64,000 nt of DNA, from assembly GCA_040381075.1 (NCBI GenBank), contig JBEIHX010000003.1, positions 62,001 through 126,000 of the forward strand, given 5' to 3'. Origin of the DNA: JBEIHX01 sp040381075. Its GTDB lineage: Bacteria > Pseudomonadota > Alphaproteobacteria > Caulobacterales > Aquidulcibacteraceae. Shown piece after piece: positions 7,847 through 16,490 of the stretch. The notes below the pieces were generated by a model. That model saw nothing but the letters and a program-made list of their open reading frames with translations. It did not search any database and had not been told where the DNA came from. Every line of letters starts with the position of its first letter. Within the stretch, counting starts at the first letter, position 1. A program made the position numbers and the translations under genes.

Positions 7847-8485
7847 TCAGCGGGGCTCGCGGAAGTCCTCGCGCAGCGCGTCCTCCAGAAGCTTCAGATC
7901 GATTGAAACTGCTTTGTCGTCGTGCGCCGCGACGGCTTTCTCAGAGGCGCTGAAGGCGTCCTCCAGACGCATCAGCATGGCGCGCGCAGCCTGTGCTGTG
8001 TCCTCGCTCCCGCGTCCGCGCTGATCGCACGCGGCGACATGGGCGGCGAGGTCGGCGGCCCGCGGCAGGTAGTAGGTAAGAAGACGCTGCGCGTCGGCGA
8101 GCCGGTCTGGGTGATCGCTGATTTCGTGCAGGATGTGCTCGGCTTTGCCCGCAAGGCTCTCCAGGCGTGTGCGCGTCGCTTCGTCAGCAATCGCGCTGCG
8201 CGCCGCGAGCAGACGCCCAATGTCGTGCGCGGCCTGGTGCAGCACAGGCCCAGCGACCGCAGCACGGGTCAGCTCGCCGTCCTGCGCGGGCGGATCAGGG
8301 CGGGGGGTGAGCAAAGCCGCCAGCGCGACAAAGCCGACGACCGTCACCAGGGCGGCAAGCGGGAACGCCACACGGAACTCGACCACCAGAAACGCCAGGA
8401 CCACCGCCGCGGCGAGCGCGCACAGACCAAAGGTCAGACCGCGCCGGCGCCGGCGCTCAGAGCCATTGGGCGCGGGCGGCGTCAA
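7847..8485 (-). CDS. XpaC-like membrane protein
   Basis: The 212-residue protein has a basic start (ERRRRRGLTFGL) followed by two hydrophobic segments (about residues 17-36 and 41-60) and a soluble helical C-terminal domain with a LLTYYLPRAADL core typical of the XpaC family (5-bromo-4-chloroindolyl phosphate hydrolysis protein). The molecular activity of this family is unclear. It lies 9 bp downstream of the telA gene on the same strand, a pairing seen in many bacteria, and is therefore probably its partner. It converges with recR with a gap of 6 bp. Confidence 0.8.
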   Translation of the reverse strand: MTPPAPNGSERRRRRGLTFGLCALAAAVVLAFLVVEFRVAFPLAALVTVVGFVALAALLTPRPDPPAQDGELTRAAVAGPVLHQAAHDIGRLLAARSAIADEATRTRLESLAGKAEHILHEISDHPDRLADAQRLLTYYLPRAADLAAHVAACDQRGRGSEDTAQAARAMLMRLEDAFSASEKAVAAHDDKAVSIDLKLLEDALREDFREPR

Positions 8486-8494
8486 CAGGCGGCC

Positions 8495-9655
8495 TCAGGA
8501 CCCGAGGCCCGTGTTCGCGAGGCTCCGGCGAAGCTCCTCGGTCATGACGGCCATCTGCTTCTCGGCCTCGGCGCGCTTGAGCCGGCCTTCCTGCTGGATG
8601 CGCAGCACGTTCTCGATCGTGTCGATCAGTTCCCGGTTGGTGTCGGCCAGCGTGGCCATATCGACAATGCCGCGCTGCGACTGCTCCTCGATGGCCATCG
8701 CCTGCTCTTTCATCATGCCGCTCGCCTGACGCATCATCTGGTTGGTGGCGTCCGTCACCGACTTCTGCAGGGCAAGGGCCTCCTGCTGGCGCTGCAAGCC
8801 GAGCAGCAGCACCATCTTCTGCTTCCACACAGGGATGGTGAGCTGGGTGGAGGCCTGCAGGTTCTCGATCAGGGTTTCGTCGCCCGACTGGACAACGCGG
8901 ATCTGCGGCAGTTGCTGGATGCCGATCTGGCGCGCCTGCTGGAGATAGAACACACGCTTTTCCAGCCGGTCGAGCGCCTGCACGGCGTCCTGGTACTCCT
9001 GGGCGCGGATCAGCTTCTCGCTGTCCTCTGCAGCAGTCTGGGCGCCTGCCTGCAGGCGGGGCAGTTCGTGGGCCTTGAAGTCTGCGGCGAAGACCTTGCC
9101 GGCCTCGATATAGGCCTCGAGGTCGATGATGGCCTGCCGGGTCTCCTCATGCAGGCTGTCCATCATCGCGATGTCCCGGCGCAGAACGTCCTTGCGCTTG
9201 TCCAGCTCGATGGCGATGGCGTCGATCTGGGCGGCCACGGTCTCAAACCTGGACTTGAATTTGGTGATCTCGGCTTTGACGTTGCCGAAGATGCGCGCGA
9301 TCAGGCCCCGGTTCTGGACCGCGGCCGGATCGAGCCCCTTGGCTTTCATGATGATGTCGGAGAGCAGCCGGCCTGTCTCGCCGATGTCCTTGTTGCGGGT
9401 CTGGGACAGGATCCGATCGGAGAACTCGGTGACGCGCCTGTGGGCGCGCTCGCCGAACTGCGTCATCCCTGCCCGGTCCTTCAGCTGGATCTGGCCGCGG
9501 ATCTGGGTGATGAGCTCCGTCGCGGGTCGGACCGCAGGAAGGGCCTCCATCCTGGCCTGTGTTGCGGGCGCGGCCTGTGCTGCGGGCGCGGCCTGTGCTG
9601 GCGGCGGTTCGCCGGTCGCGACGGGCTGGGCGCCAGACGTTTCATCGACGGCCAT
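8495..9655 (-). CDS. telA: TelA/KlaA-family toxic anion resistance protein
   Basis: The 386-residue protein starts with an Ala/Pro/Gln linker made from an 18-bp repeat (APAAQAAPATQA), then a long helical TelA domain with LHEETRQAIIDLEAYIEAG, AQALDRLEKRVFYLQQARQ-like segments and LKRAEAEKQMAVMTEELRR near the end. TelA proteins were named from plasmid tellurite resistance, but most chromosomal members have no proven role. I chose ATG at 9655, just upstream of the low-complexity linker, with GAGAGGGG about 10 nt upstream. The frame is open to 10432, but that part is antisense to manC and is not family-like. It is followed by xpaC in a likely two-gene operon. Confidence 0.9.
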   Translation of the reverse strand: MAVDETSGAQPVATGEPPPAQAAPAAQAAPATQARMEALPAVRPATELITQIRGQIQLKDRAGMTQFGERAHRRVTEFSDRILSQTRNKDIGETGRLLSDIIMKAKGLDPAAVQNRGLIARIFGNVKAEITKFKSRFETVAAQIDAIAIELDKRKDVLRRDIAMMDSLHEETRQAIIDLEAYIEAGKVFAADFKAHELPRLQAGAQTAAEDSEKLIRAQEYQDAVQALDRLEKRVFYLQQARQIGIQQLPQIRVVQSGDETLIENLQASTQLTIPVWKQKMVLLLGLQRQQEALALQKSVTDATNQMMRQASGMMKEQAMAIEEQSQRGIVDMATLADTNRELIDTIENVLRIQQEGRLKRAEAEKQMAVMTEELRRSLANTGLGS

Positions 9656-9925
9656 GGGCGAGAATCCCCTCTCGGCGGCACAGTCGCAGCTGCGCGACCG
9701 TGCAGTGATATCGCCCCGACCCGGCAAGGTTACAAGGCGCCGCGTAGCGGCGCGCAGGACCGCCTGGTGATGCCCGACCCTCGCCTGCCCGCAAAGCGCC
9801 CGCGCCGCGCCGCCTGCGCGCCTCGTGTCGGGGGGCTGGTGCACCCGGGGGAGAAATGGGGTATCAGGTGCGCCGGCGCGTCTGGCGGACAGGGCCGGCC
9901 GACGGCGCAGACGGGAGCGTCCCAG
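9656..9925. other. Intergenic region between divergent telA and manC
   Basis: This gap of about 270 bp should hold the promoters for both telA-xpaC and manC. I see no clear -35/-10 pair. A perfect 7-bp inverted repeat with a 3-nt loop lies at 9737-9753 (GCGCCGC, GTA, GCGGCGC) and could be a hairpin or a protein-binding site. Confidence 0.4.
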
Positions 9926-9972
9926 CATGAGCCTTACAGCATGAGCCTTACAGCATGAGCCTCCCAGCATGA
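9913..9972 (+). promoter_or_regulatory. 14-bp tandem repeat creating three coupled five-codon mini-ORFs before manC
   Basis: A 14-bp unit (core AGCATGAGCCTTAC) is repeated so that ATG occurs at 9927, 9941, 9955 and 9969. From each of the first three the reading frame is five codons long (MSLTA, MSLTA, MSLPA), and its TGA overlaps the next ATG as ATGA. The fourth ATG is the manC start. A single GGGAG at 9913-9917 precedes the whole array, and none of the later starts has its own clear ribosome-binding site except repeat sequence. Ribosomes could therefore reach manC by repeated termination-reinitiation, so that repeat number tunes expression. This function is an inference; the arithmetic (14 = 5 x 3 - 1) is directly visible. 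Confidence 0.6.
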
Positions 9973-11072
9973 GCGTCATCCGACCTGCCATCCTGTGCGG
10001 CGGCGCCGGCACGCGGCTGTGGCCGCTGTCGCGCACCCGCGCCCCCAAACAGCTGCACGCCCTGGTCACGGATCGCACAATGGTGACCGAGACTTTGGTG
10101 CGCGCCCGCTTGGCGGCGGGGGATGACGCCGGCGCGCCGATCCTGATTGCGTCGGCGGACACCGCCAGCGCAATCGAGGCGGCGAGCGCGGCCGCCGGGG
10201 AACCTGAGGCGCAGATCATCCTGGAGCCGGTCGCCAGGAACACAGCGCCAGCCGCCGTGCTTGCCGCGCTCGCCGCGCAGTCACAGACGGCCGACGCGCT
10301 CGTTCTGCTGATGCCCTCCGATGCCCATGTCGGCGACCCGGACGCCTTTCGCCGCGCCGTGGCGGCGGGCGCGGATCTCGCGCGCGCCGGCCTCATCGTC
10401 ACCTTTGGCGTTCGTCCGAGCGAGCCCAACACCGGCTACGGCTACATCCAGCGGGGGGCGCCGCTCGCGGCGGGGTTTCGCGTGGCGCGGTTCACCGAAA
10501 AGCCCGAAAGGCGGCTGGCCGAGGCCTATCTTGCCGATGGCGGCTACGACTGGAATGCAGGCATATTCCTGTTTCGCGCGGATCTGCTGCTCTCTGAGTT
10601 TGCGCGGCTGGCGCCGGAGGTGCTCGCCGCCGCACACGCCGCCTGGCGGGCGCGCACCAGCGAAGGCCGGTTCACCACGCCCGACGCAGCGCTGTGGGGC
10701 GCGGCGCCATCGATCTCCGTCGACTACGCCATCGCCGAGAAGACAGACAAGGCCGCCGTGGTGCCGGTGGACATGGCCTGGAGCGATGTCGGCTCCTGGT
10801 CTGCGCTCTGGGACATCGGCGTCAAGGACGAGGCGGGAAATGTCATAGGCGGCGATGTGGTCGTCGCCGATGCGCGAAACTGTCTGGTGCGTGCGGGCGC
10901 GCGCACGGTGGCGGTGGTGGGCGTTGAGGACCTTGTCGTGGTTGAGACGCCCGACGCCGTGCTGGTGACGACCCGGTCGCGGGCGCAGGATGTCAAGCTC
11001 ATTGTTGATGCCCTGAAGTCGGCCGGCCGCACCCAATTGCTGGAGGGCCTGACGCAGGGTGAGGCGCTGTGA
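9969..11072 (+). CDS. manC: Mannose-1-phosphate guanylyltransferase (short form)
   Basis: The 367-residue protein opens with ILCGGAGTRLWPLSRTRAPKQ, the nucleotidyltransferase signature of GDP-mannose pyrophosphorylases, and contains MPSDAH, FTEKP and the DWNAGIFLFR and SWSALWDIG segments. It makes GDP-mannose from mannose-1-phosphate and GTP. It lacks the C-terminal cupin phosphomannose isomerase domain of long AlgA/ManC forms, and the next gene, translationally coupled through a GTGA overlap, could supply an isomerase. The first ATGs upstream belong to mini-ORFs, and only 9969 is in frame. Confidence 0.93.
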   Translation: MSVIRPAILCGGAGTRLWPLSRTRAPKQLHALVTDRTMVTETLVRARLAAGDDAGAPILIASADTASAIEAASAAAGEPEAQIILEPVARNTAPAAVLAALAAQSQTADALVLLMPSDAHVGDPDAFRRAVAAGADLARAGLIVTFGVRPSEPNTGYGYIQRGAPLAAGFRVARFTEKPERRLAEAYLADGGYDWNAGIFLFRADLLLSEFARLAPEVLAAAHAAWRARTSEGRFTTPDAALWGAAPSISVDYAIAEKTDKAAVVPVDMAWSDVGSWSALWDIGVKDEAGNVIGGDVVVADARNCLVRAGARTVAVVGVEDLVVVETPDAVLVTTRSRAQDVKLIVDALKSAGRTQLLEGLTQGEAL

Positions 11073-12244
11073 ACACGCGGTTGACGCGCGCGGCCGCGCG
11101 GGCGGTGGACTGGGCGCGCCGGCAGGCCTTGCCCCTGTGGTGCGAGCGGGGATGGGATCGCGCTGGCGGATTTGTTGAACGTCTATATCCTGATGGAACG
11201 CCAGACCGCGCCGCCGCACGGCGTGTGCGGGTGCAGGTGCGTCAGATCGCCGTGATGTGCCAGGCCTCGCTCGCAGGCTGGAGCCCTGACGCGGCGGGCC
11301 TGGCCCGCAAGGGAGCTGATTGGCTTTTCACCCGGTGCAGGCCGCGCGACGGCGCTCCGGGCTTTGTCCATGTTGTGGACCCGTCGGGCGAGGTGCTGGA
11401 CGGGCGCCGTGACGCTTACGATCAGGCCTTCGCGCTCTACGCCCTGTCCTGGCTCTATCGCCTGGATCGCGATGCGCAGGTGCGCCGCGAGATCGATGCG
11501 CTTGTGGGCTGGATGGAGGAGGCGCTTTGGGATCGCCAGCACGGCGGCTATGCTGAGGGCGACTACGAGGCCCCCCTGCGACGCCAGAACCCGCAAATGC
11601 ATGCGTTCGAGGCGATGCTCGCCCTCTACGACGCGACGCAGGATCGAGCCTATCTGCAACGGGCGGACCGGCTGTTGGCATTGCTGCGCGGGCGTCTGTT
11701 CGACGCCGGCGGTGGGGTGCTGCGGGAATACTTCACGCAGGATTGGCGTGCGGCGCCGGGCGATGCGGGGCGCCTGGTCGAACCCGGCCACCACTTCGAA
11801 TGGATCTGGCTTCTGGCCGCCTATGAACAGCGCAGCCGAACGCCAACGGCTGATCTGCGCGACGCGCTCTGGCGGTTCGCGTCGCGCTTCGGCTTCGCGC
11901 CCACCGGCTTTGTCATGGACGCCTGCCGGGATGACGGCGTCCCCCTCGAGATGACCCAGCGCTTCTGGCCGCAGACGGAGTTCGTGAAGGCGTGTCTGGC
12001 GCGCGTGGAGCTTGGCGAACCTGCTGTCGCTGAGGAGGGCGCCGCCATGGCCGCAGCCGGCGTCGAGGCGTGGTTCCTGGGATTCTTGAATGTCATCCCG
12101 GCCGGCGGCTGGATCGACAGGCTCGGTCCGGATCGCAGCATCCGCGACGCCAGCATGCCCGCATCCACCGGCTACCATGTCTTCGTGGCCATTCAGGAGG
12201 CCGCCCGGGTGTCGTCCCTGTCGGCGGCCGGTCCCTGGCCCTAG
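11069..12244 (+). CDS. AGE-family sugar epimerase/isomerase, likely mannose(-6-phosphate) isomerase
   Basis: The 391-residue alpha-barrel protein has the family landmarks RRVRVQVRQ, RRQNPQMHAFEAMLALY, EPGHHFEWIWLL, RFWPQTEFVKA and TGYHVF, with the catalytic histidines in the EPGHH and TGYH segments. AGE-family enzymes isomerise or epimerise free or phosphorylated hexoses and acylhexosamines. Because it starts at GTG 11069 inside the manC stop (GTGA overlap), I infer that it provides mannose-6-phosphate for GDP-mannose synthesis in place of the missing isomerase domain. The exact substrate is not shown by the sequence. Confidence 0.82.
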   Translation: MNTRLTRAAARAVDWARRQALPLWCERGWDRAGGFVERLYPDGTPDRAAARRVRVQVRQIAVMCQASLAGWSPDAAGLARKGADWLFTRCRPRDGAPGFVHVVDPSGEVLDGRRDAYDQAFALYALSWLYRLDRDAQVRREIDALVGWMEEALWDRQHGGYAEGDYEAPLRRQNPQMHAFEAMLALYDATQDRAYLQRADRLLALLRGRLFDAGGGVLREYFTQDWRAAPGDAGRLVEPGHHFEWIWLLAAYEQRSRTPTADLRDALWRFASRFGFAPTGFVMDACRDDGVPLEMTQRFWPQTEFVKACLARVELGEPAVAEEGAAMAAAGVEAWFLGFLNVIPAGGWIDRLGPDRSIRDASMPASTGYHVFVAIQEAARVSSLSAAGPWP

Positions 12245-12329
12245 GCGCCTTCCCGCGTCGCTGACGTGTCCTGCAGGCGCTCGCAGCGCGCGACCGGAGG
12301 TGATCGACGCACCCATGCCGCACGCGTGT

Positions 12330-12345
12330 CGCCCCTGACGGGGCG
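12330..12345. terminator. Short hairpin between convergent genes
   Basis: CGCCCC and GGGGCG form a 6-bp stem with a 4-nt loop in the 187-bp gap between two convergent genes. No T tract follows on either strand, so it is only a weak terminator candidate. Confidence 0.25.
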
Positions 12346-12431
12346 TTGCGCTCGCCCGCCCAACATCGCTGCGCGGGCGCGGCTGCCGGTCTGCTCCCGT
12401 ACACGCATGCGCAACGGCGCGGCGCGGCGGA

Positions 12432-13364
12432 TCAGGACGGCGGCTTCAAATGGCTGAAGATGGCCGTCACGCCGTGGACGTCATACCAGTCGAGCATGCG
12501 GGCGATGGTTTCCTTAAAGCCATACCGCGCCCGCCACCCGAACGCCTCCATGGTGCGTGAAGGATCAAGAACCACCGCAGGAACATCATCCGGACCGGGA
12601 TCAACCTCTGGAACGGGTTCTGGCAGGCTCACGCCAACATGCGCGGCGACGAGGTCGAATATCTCCCTGATCGTATGCCCGGTACCGGTCGACACATTGA
12701 AGGCGCCCTGGGGCGCATCGGCGGCCATGGCCATGTCTACAATGGCGAAAAAGTCTTCCATATCCAGGAAGTCGCGCACCGTGCGTGAGCAAAAGCACTT
12801 CTGGCCCGCCTTGAGGCGTTTGTAGAAGGTAGGGATCGGGCCGATCGCCAAGCGGGGACCTGTCACATTCGCCAGGCGCAGCGTCACATAGGCAAGGCCT
12901 GACATGGCGAGATACTGCTCCCCCGCCGCCTTGGACACGCCGTAACTGGTGAACGGCTTGAGCGGCGCGTCGGCCGCTATCGGGATTGTGTCCGGACGCC
13001 CATACGCAAGCGCGGTCTGGAAATTCATGAAGCGCGCGACGCCAGCCCGCCTCGCGGCCTGAATGACATGGGCCGTTCCCTCGACGTTCGTGCGCGCATC
13101 CTCCGCCCAGTCGTCTGGGTCCTTGTAGGCGGCCGCGCAGTGCACGACGTGGGTCGGGCGAAAGTCAGCGAACGCGCGATCCACAAAGCCCCGATCAGCG
13201 ATCGTGCCTTCGCGCACCTCAAGACATGGGTGCGTCGCCGGCAGATTGTCGCGATGGCCCGTCGCGAAATTGTCGAGCACCAGGACGTCTATCCCCTGCT
13301 CCAACCAGCGTTCGGTAAGATTTGAGCCGAGGCATCCGGCGCCTCCGGTAGCCAGGATGCGCAT
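12432..13364 (-). CDS. NAD-dependent sugar epimerase/dehydratase (SDR), copy 1 of a tandem pair
   Basis: The 310-residue extended SDR has the NAD motif TGGAGCLGSN (a Cys replaces the usual Phe/Tyr), HCAAAYKDPDDW and the catalytic YGVSK. It acts on a nucleotide sugar, but the substrate is unknown. Its start overlaps the stop of the upstream SDR gene by one base (TGATG), so the two are translationally coupled. They are clearly paralogous along their whole length, for example AAYKDPDDW against AASYKNPEDW and FQTALAYG against FQTALCYG, so they come from a gene duplication and may do consecutive or alternative steps. Confidence 0.85.
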   Translation of the reverse strand: MRILATGGAGCLGSNLTERWLEQGIDVLVLDNFATGHRDNLPATHPCLEVREGTIADRGFVDRAFADFRPTHVVHCAAAYKDPDDWAEDARTNVEGTAHVIQAARRAGVARFMNFQTALAYGRPDTIPIAADAPLKPFTSYGVSKAAGEQYLAMSGLAYVTLRLANVTGPRLAIGPIPTFYKRLKAGQKCFCSRTVRDFLDMEDFFAIVDMAMAADAPQGAFNVSTGTGHTIREIFDLVAAHVGVSLPEPVPEVDPGPDDVPAVVLDPSRTMEAFGWRARYGFKETIARMLDWYDVHGVTAIFSHLKPPS

Positions 13365-14314
13365 CAGCCTGTTTTCTGTTCAGGGTTGAGCTTGAGGTGC
13401 GTGTACTCGCCATGCACGCCATGCTCCCGATAGTAGTCGATGGCTTTCGGAATGAAGTCAGCCAGCGGCGTAAACTCGATTGCGCCGAAATCCTCATAGG
13501 TCCGGGACGGATCAAGCAGGATGGAGCGCGCATCGTCAGGTCCCAGCGGGCGGATCTCCGGTTCGGGATACTCGTTGATGCCCATGCCGACGACCACCGC
13601 ATCATAGAGTTCCTTGATCGCGATGTCCTTGCCGGTTGAAAAGTGGTAGGCGCCGCGCCCAGCCCCGTTCACCGCTTTCACGACCGTGCGCGCCAGATCC
13701 CCAACATAGACAAAGTCCCGCCGCGCCTGCGTAACGAAGCATTTCTTGCCGTCGCGCAACCGGGAAAAGAAAATCGGCAGCGGTCCTGACACATTGCGCG
13801 GCCCGATCACGTTGGCGAGGCGGAATGTGACGTAGTCCAGGCCGGAGATTTCGAGGTAATCTTCCGCCGCTGTCTTGGAAATCGCGTAGCTCGAATTGGC
13901 TGGAAACTTCGGATGGTTCAACGTGATCGGCTGTTCCAGCGGTTTGACGCCGTAGCACAGAGCGGTCTGGAAATAGATGAAGCGTGCGACCTTGTGGTCG
14001 ACCGCGGCGCGGGTGAGGTTGGCGCCGCCGACCACATTGGTCATCGCGTCGGAGCGCCAATCCTCGGGGTTCTTGTAGGAGGCCGCGGTGTGCACGACGA
14101 CATCCGGCTTGAAATCTTCAAACAGGCGATCGATCAGCGCCTGATCCGCGATGGAGCCCTGGACATAGGTCAGGTTCGGCGCAGCCTGCGCGAGATGCTC
14201 GCGGCGGCCGGTCTCGAGATTGTCGATCGCGAGGACGTCATCGCCGCGCGCCAGAAGCATTTCAGCGACGTGGGAGCCGACCTGGCCGCAGCCGCCCGTG
14301 ATGAGCACTTTCAT
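13364..14314 (-). CDS. NAD-dependent sugar epimerase/dehydratase (SDR), copy 2 of a tandem pair
   Basis: The 316-residue extended SDR begins MKVLITGGCGQVGSHVAEML (NAD motif) and has HTAASYKNPEDWRSDAMTN and the catalytic YAISK. I chose ATG 14314 because the fold starts there; the open frame upstream to 14470 has no family similarity. It is the first gene of a coupled pair with its paralogue downstream and is divergent from the asparagine synthetase gene, so the 210-bp gap upstream should carry both promoters. The product sugar is not predictable. Confidence 0.85.
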   Translation of the reverse strand: MKVLITGGCGQVGSHVAEMLLARGDDVLAIDNLETGRREHLAQAAPNLTYVQGSIADQALIDRLFEDFKPDVVVHTAASYKNPEDWRSDAMTNVVGGANLTRAAVDHKVARFIYFQTALCYGVKPLEQPITLNHPKFPANSSYAISKTAAEDYLEISGLDYVTFRLANVIGPRNVSGPLPIFFSRLRDGKKCFVTQARRDFVYVGDLARTVVKAVNGAGRGAYHFSTGKDIAIKELYDAVVVGMGINEYPEPEIRPLGPDDARSILLDPSRTYEDFGAIEFTPLADFIPKAIDYYREHGVHGEYTHLKLNPEQKTG

Positions 14315-14524
14315 GGAAAAGATCCCGCTTCGATCGTAACGCAGCAGTCGGGTCCGCGGCGACGGCCCCGGCCCTGCGCGCCCCGCGGTATCTGGGAGCA
14401 GGGGAGCGATGTCAACCTGAGAGGGCGGCTGGACGCGACGGGATGGGTCGCGGTCCTGCATCGCAGCCATCGATCTCCCGGCAGTGCTGGTGTATAGCCG
14501 GGCCTCTCAGCAGGACCCTTCGGC

Positions 14525-16447
14525 ATGTGCGGCATTGCGGGCGTCATTCACCTGGACGGACAGGCCATTCCTGGCCTTGAGGGGCGCCTGCGCGCCATGA
14601 GTCTCGCCATTGAGCACCGGGGGCCGGATGGCGACGGCGTTTGGGTCAGTCCCGGCGCCAGCGCCGGTTTCGCCCACCGCCGGCTGGCGATTGTGGACCT
14701 CTCGCCTGCCGGAGCCCAGCCGATGGTCGGCCAGAACGGCGCGGTGCTGGTGCACAATGGCGAGGTCTACAACTACGTCGAACTGCACGACCAGTTGGCC
14801 GATCGCTGGGCCTTCCGCAGCCGCACCGATACGGAAGCCGTACTTGCCGCCCATGCCCGGTGGGGCGACAGCGCGCCTGAGCATCTTCGGGGCATGTTCG
14901 CCTATGCGCACTGGGACGACAGTCAGCGTCGCCTGTTCGCCGCCCGCGACCGGTTCGGCATCAAGCCGTTTTACTATGCGCTGGTCGGCCGGGTTCTCTA
15001 TTTCGCCTCGGAGATCAAGGCGCTGCTGGGCTTCCTGCCGGACATCACAACCGACCCCAGCGCCCTTGCCGAGTATTTCACCTTTCAGTTTCCGCTTGGC
15101 GAGCAGACGATGTTCGCTGGCGTGCGCCAATTGCCGCCGGCGCATACCTTGATCGTGGACAACGGCGCAATCCGGGTACAGCGCTACTGGGACGTCGACT
15201 ATTCCATCGATTGGGATCACACGCCGCGATACTTCGAGGCTCGTTTGAAGGAGTTGCTGCAGGACAGCCTGAAGATCCACCTGCGGTCGGATGTGCCAAT
15301 CGGGGCCTATGTGTCCGGCGGCGTCGATTCCAGCCTGATCGCCATTCTGTCGGCGCAGCACAGCCCCGAGAACACCGCCTTCTTCCACGGGCGCTTTCGC
15401 GAGTATCCAGGCTACGACGAGAGCGCCTATGCGCAGTTCGCCGCCGATCATGCCGGCGGCGTCATGCATGCTGTCGACATCACGGCCGACATGTTCCGGG
15501 ACCACGTCGCCAAGGTGATTTATCATCTCGACCACCCTGTCGCCGGGCCGGGCTCGTTTCCGCAATACGAGGTTTCAGCGCTCGCCGCCCGCCACGTGAA
15601 AGTCGTTCTGGGCGGACAGGGCGGGGATGAAATCTTCGGCGGGTATGCGCGGTATCTTGTGGCCTATCTGGAGCAATGCATCCGCGCCGCCATCGACGGC
15701 ACGTATCGTAACGGAAACTTCGTGGTCACGCTTGAGTCGATCATTCCCCGGATGGGGGTGCTGCGCGAATACAAGCCGATGCTGCAGGGGTTCTGGAAGG
15801 AGGGCCTCTTCGGCCCCCTCGACGAACGTTATTTCAGGCTGATCAACCGGGCCGCCGACATGGCGCAGGAGGTCGATCTGTCGCTGTTGCCGATGGCGGA
15901 CGTGTTCGAACGGTTCCGCCAGGAATTCAACCGCTCCAACGTCGGCAAGGACGCCTATTTCGACAAGATGACCCATTTCGATTTCAAGTTCCTGTTGCCT
16001 GCCCTGCTGCAGGTTGAGGACCGGATGGGCATGGCGCACGGTCTTGAATCGCGTGTGCCCCTTCTCGACCATCCGCTCGTCGAATTCGTCGCCTCGATAC
16101 CGGCAGATGTGAAATTCAGGGAGGGGCAGGCAAAACATCTCCTCAAGGATACCTATCGCAACGTGATTCCGCGCCCGATCCTGGAGCGCCGGGACAAGAT
16201 GGGGTTCCCTGTGCCGCTCAAGGAGTGGCTCAACGCAGAGATGCGCGACTTCGTGCACGATGTGTTTTCGAGCACGGCTGCGCGATCGCGCGGATATGTC
16301 GACAATGAGCGCGCGCTGGCAGGGCTCAGCGACATGGGCGCGTTTTCCCGTAAGTTCTGGGGGCTTCTCTCGCTGGAGCTTTGGCACCAGCAGTTTCACG
16401 ATCGCGCCAGTGAAATCCGCCGGAGCGCGATGGCGGTCGCTGCGTGA
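14525..16447 (+). CDS. asnB: Asparagine-synthetase-like amidotransferase 1
   Basis: The 640-residue protein has an N-terminal class II glutamine amidotransferase domain (catalytic Cys2 in MCGIAGVIH, HRGPDGDG, HNGEVYNY) and a C-terminal ATP-pyrophosphatase domain with the PP-loop SGGVDSS near residue 265. It resembles AsnB (glutamine-dependent). In O-antigen loci such proteins (for example WbpS) are proposed to amidate uronic acid carboxylates, and this fits the uronic acid pathway encoded here. It is one of three such genes in the window. An AGGA sequence lies about 10 nt before the ATG. A role in plain asparagine synthesis is possible for one of the three. Confidence 0.9.
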   Translation: MCGIAGVIHLDGQAIPGLEGRLRAMSLAIEHRGPDGDGVWVSPGASAGFAHRRLAIVDLSPAGAQPMVGQNGAVLVHNGEVYNYVELHDQLADRWAFRSRTDTEAVLAAHARWGDSAPEHLRGMFAYAHWDDSQRRLFAARDRFGIKPFYYALVGRVLYFASEIKALLGFLPDITTDPSALAEYFTFQFPLGEQTMFAGVRQLPPAHTLIVDNGAIRVQRYWDVDYSIDWDHTPRYFEARLKELLQDSLKIHLRSDVPIGAYVSGGVDSSLIAILSAQHSPENTAFFHGRFREYPGYDESAYAQFAADHAGGVMHAVDITADMFRDHVAKVIYHLDHPVAGPGSFPQYEVSALAARHVKVVLGGQGGDEIFGGYARYLVAYLEQCIRAAIDGTYRNGNFVVTLESIIPRMGVLREYKPMLQGFWKEGLFGPLDERYFRLINRAADMAQEVDLSLLPMADVFERFRQEFNRSNVGKDAYFDKMTHFDFKFLLPALLQVEDRMGMAHGLESRVPLLDHPLVEFVASIPADVKFREGQAKHLLKDTYRNVIPRPILERRDKMGFPVPLKEWLNAEMRDFVHDVFSSTAARSRGYVDNERALAGLSDMGAFSRKFWGLLSLELWHQQFHDRASEIRRSAMAVAA

Positions 16448-16454
16448 CCTGTCT

Positions 16455-16475
16455 GCGGCGCTGCTCTGGCGCCGC
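16455..16475. terminator. Possible bidirectional terminator hairpin
   Basis: GCGGCGC and GCGCCGC form a perfect 7-bp stem with a 7-nt loop in the 43-bp gap between two convergent genes. Position and stability fit a shared terminator, although a T tract is absent. Confidence 0.4.
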
Positions 16476-16490
16476 GCGGCCGAAAGACCC

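Noticed and set aside
7922..9958. Very long plus-strand open frame (678 codons) over xpaC-telA
   Set aside because: It is the antisense of two well supported minus-strand genes. High GC makes long antisense frames common, and its translation shows no domain.
9656..10432. N-terminal extension of telA to 10432
   Set aside because: The extension is antisense to manC and lacks TelA similarity; ATG 9655 gives the usual length with a ribosome-binding site.
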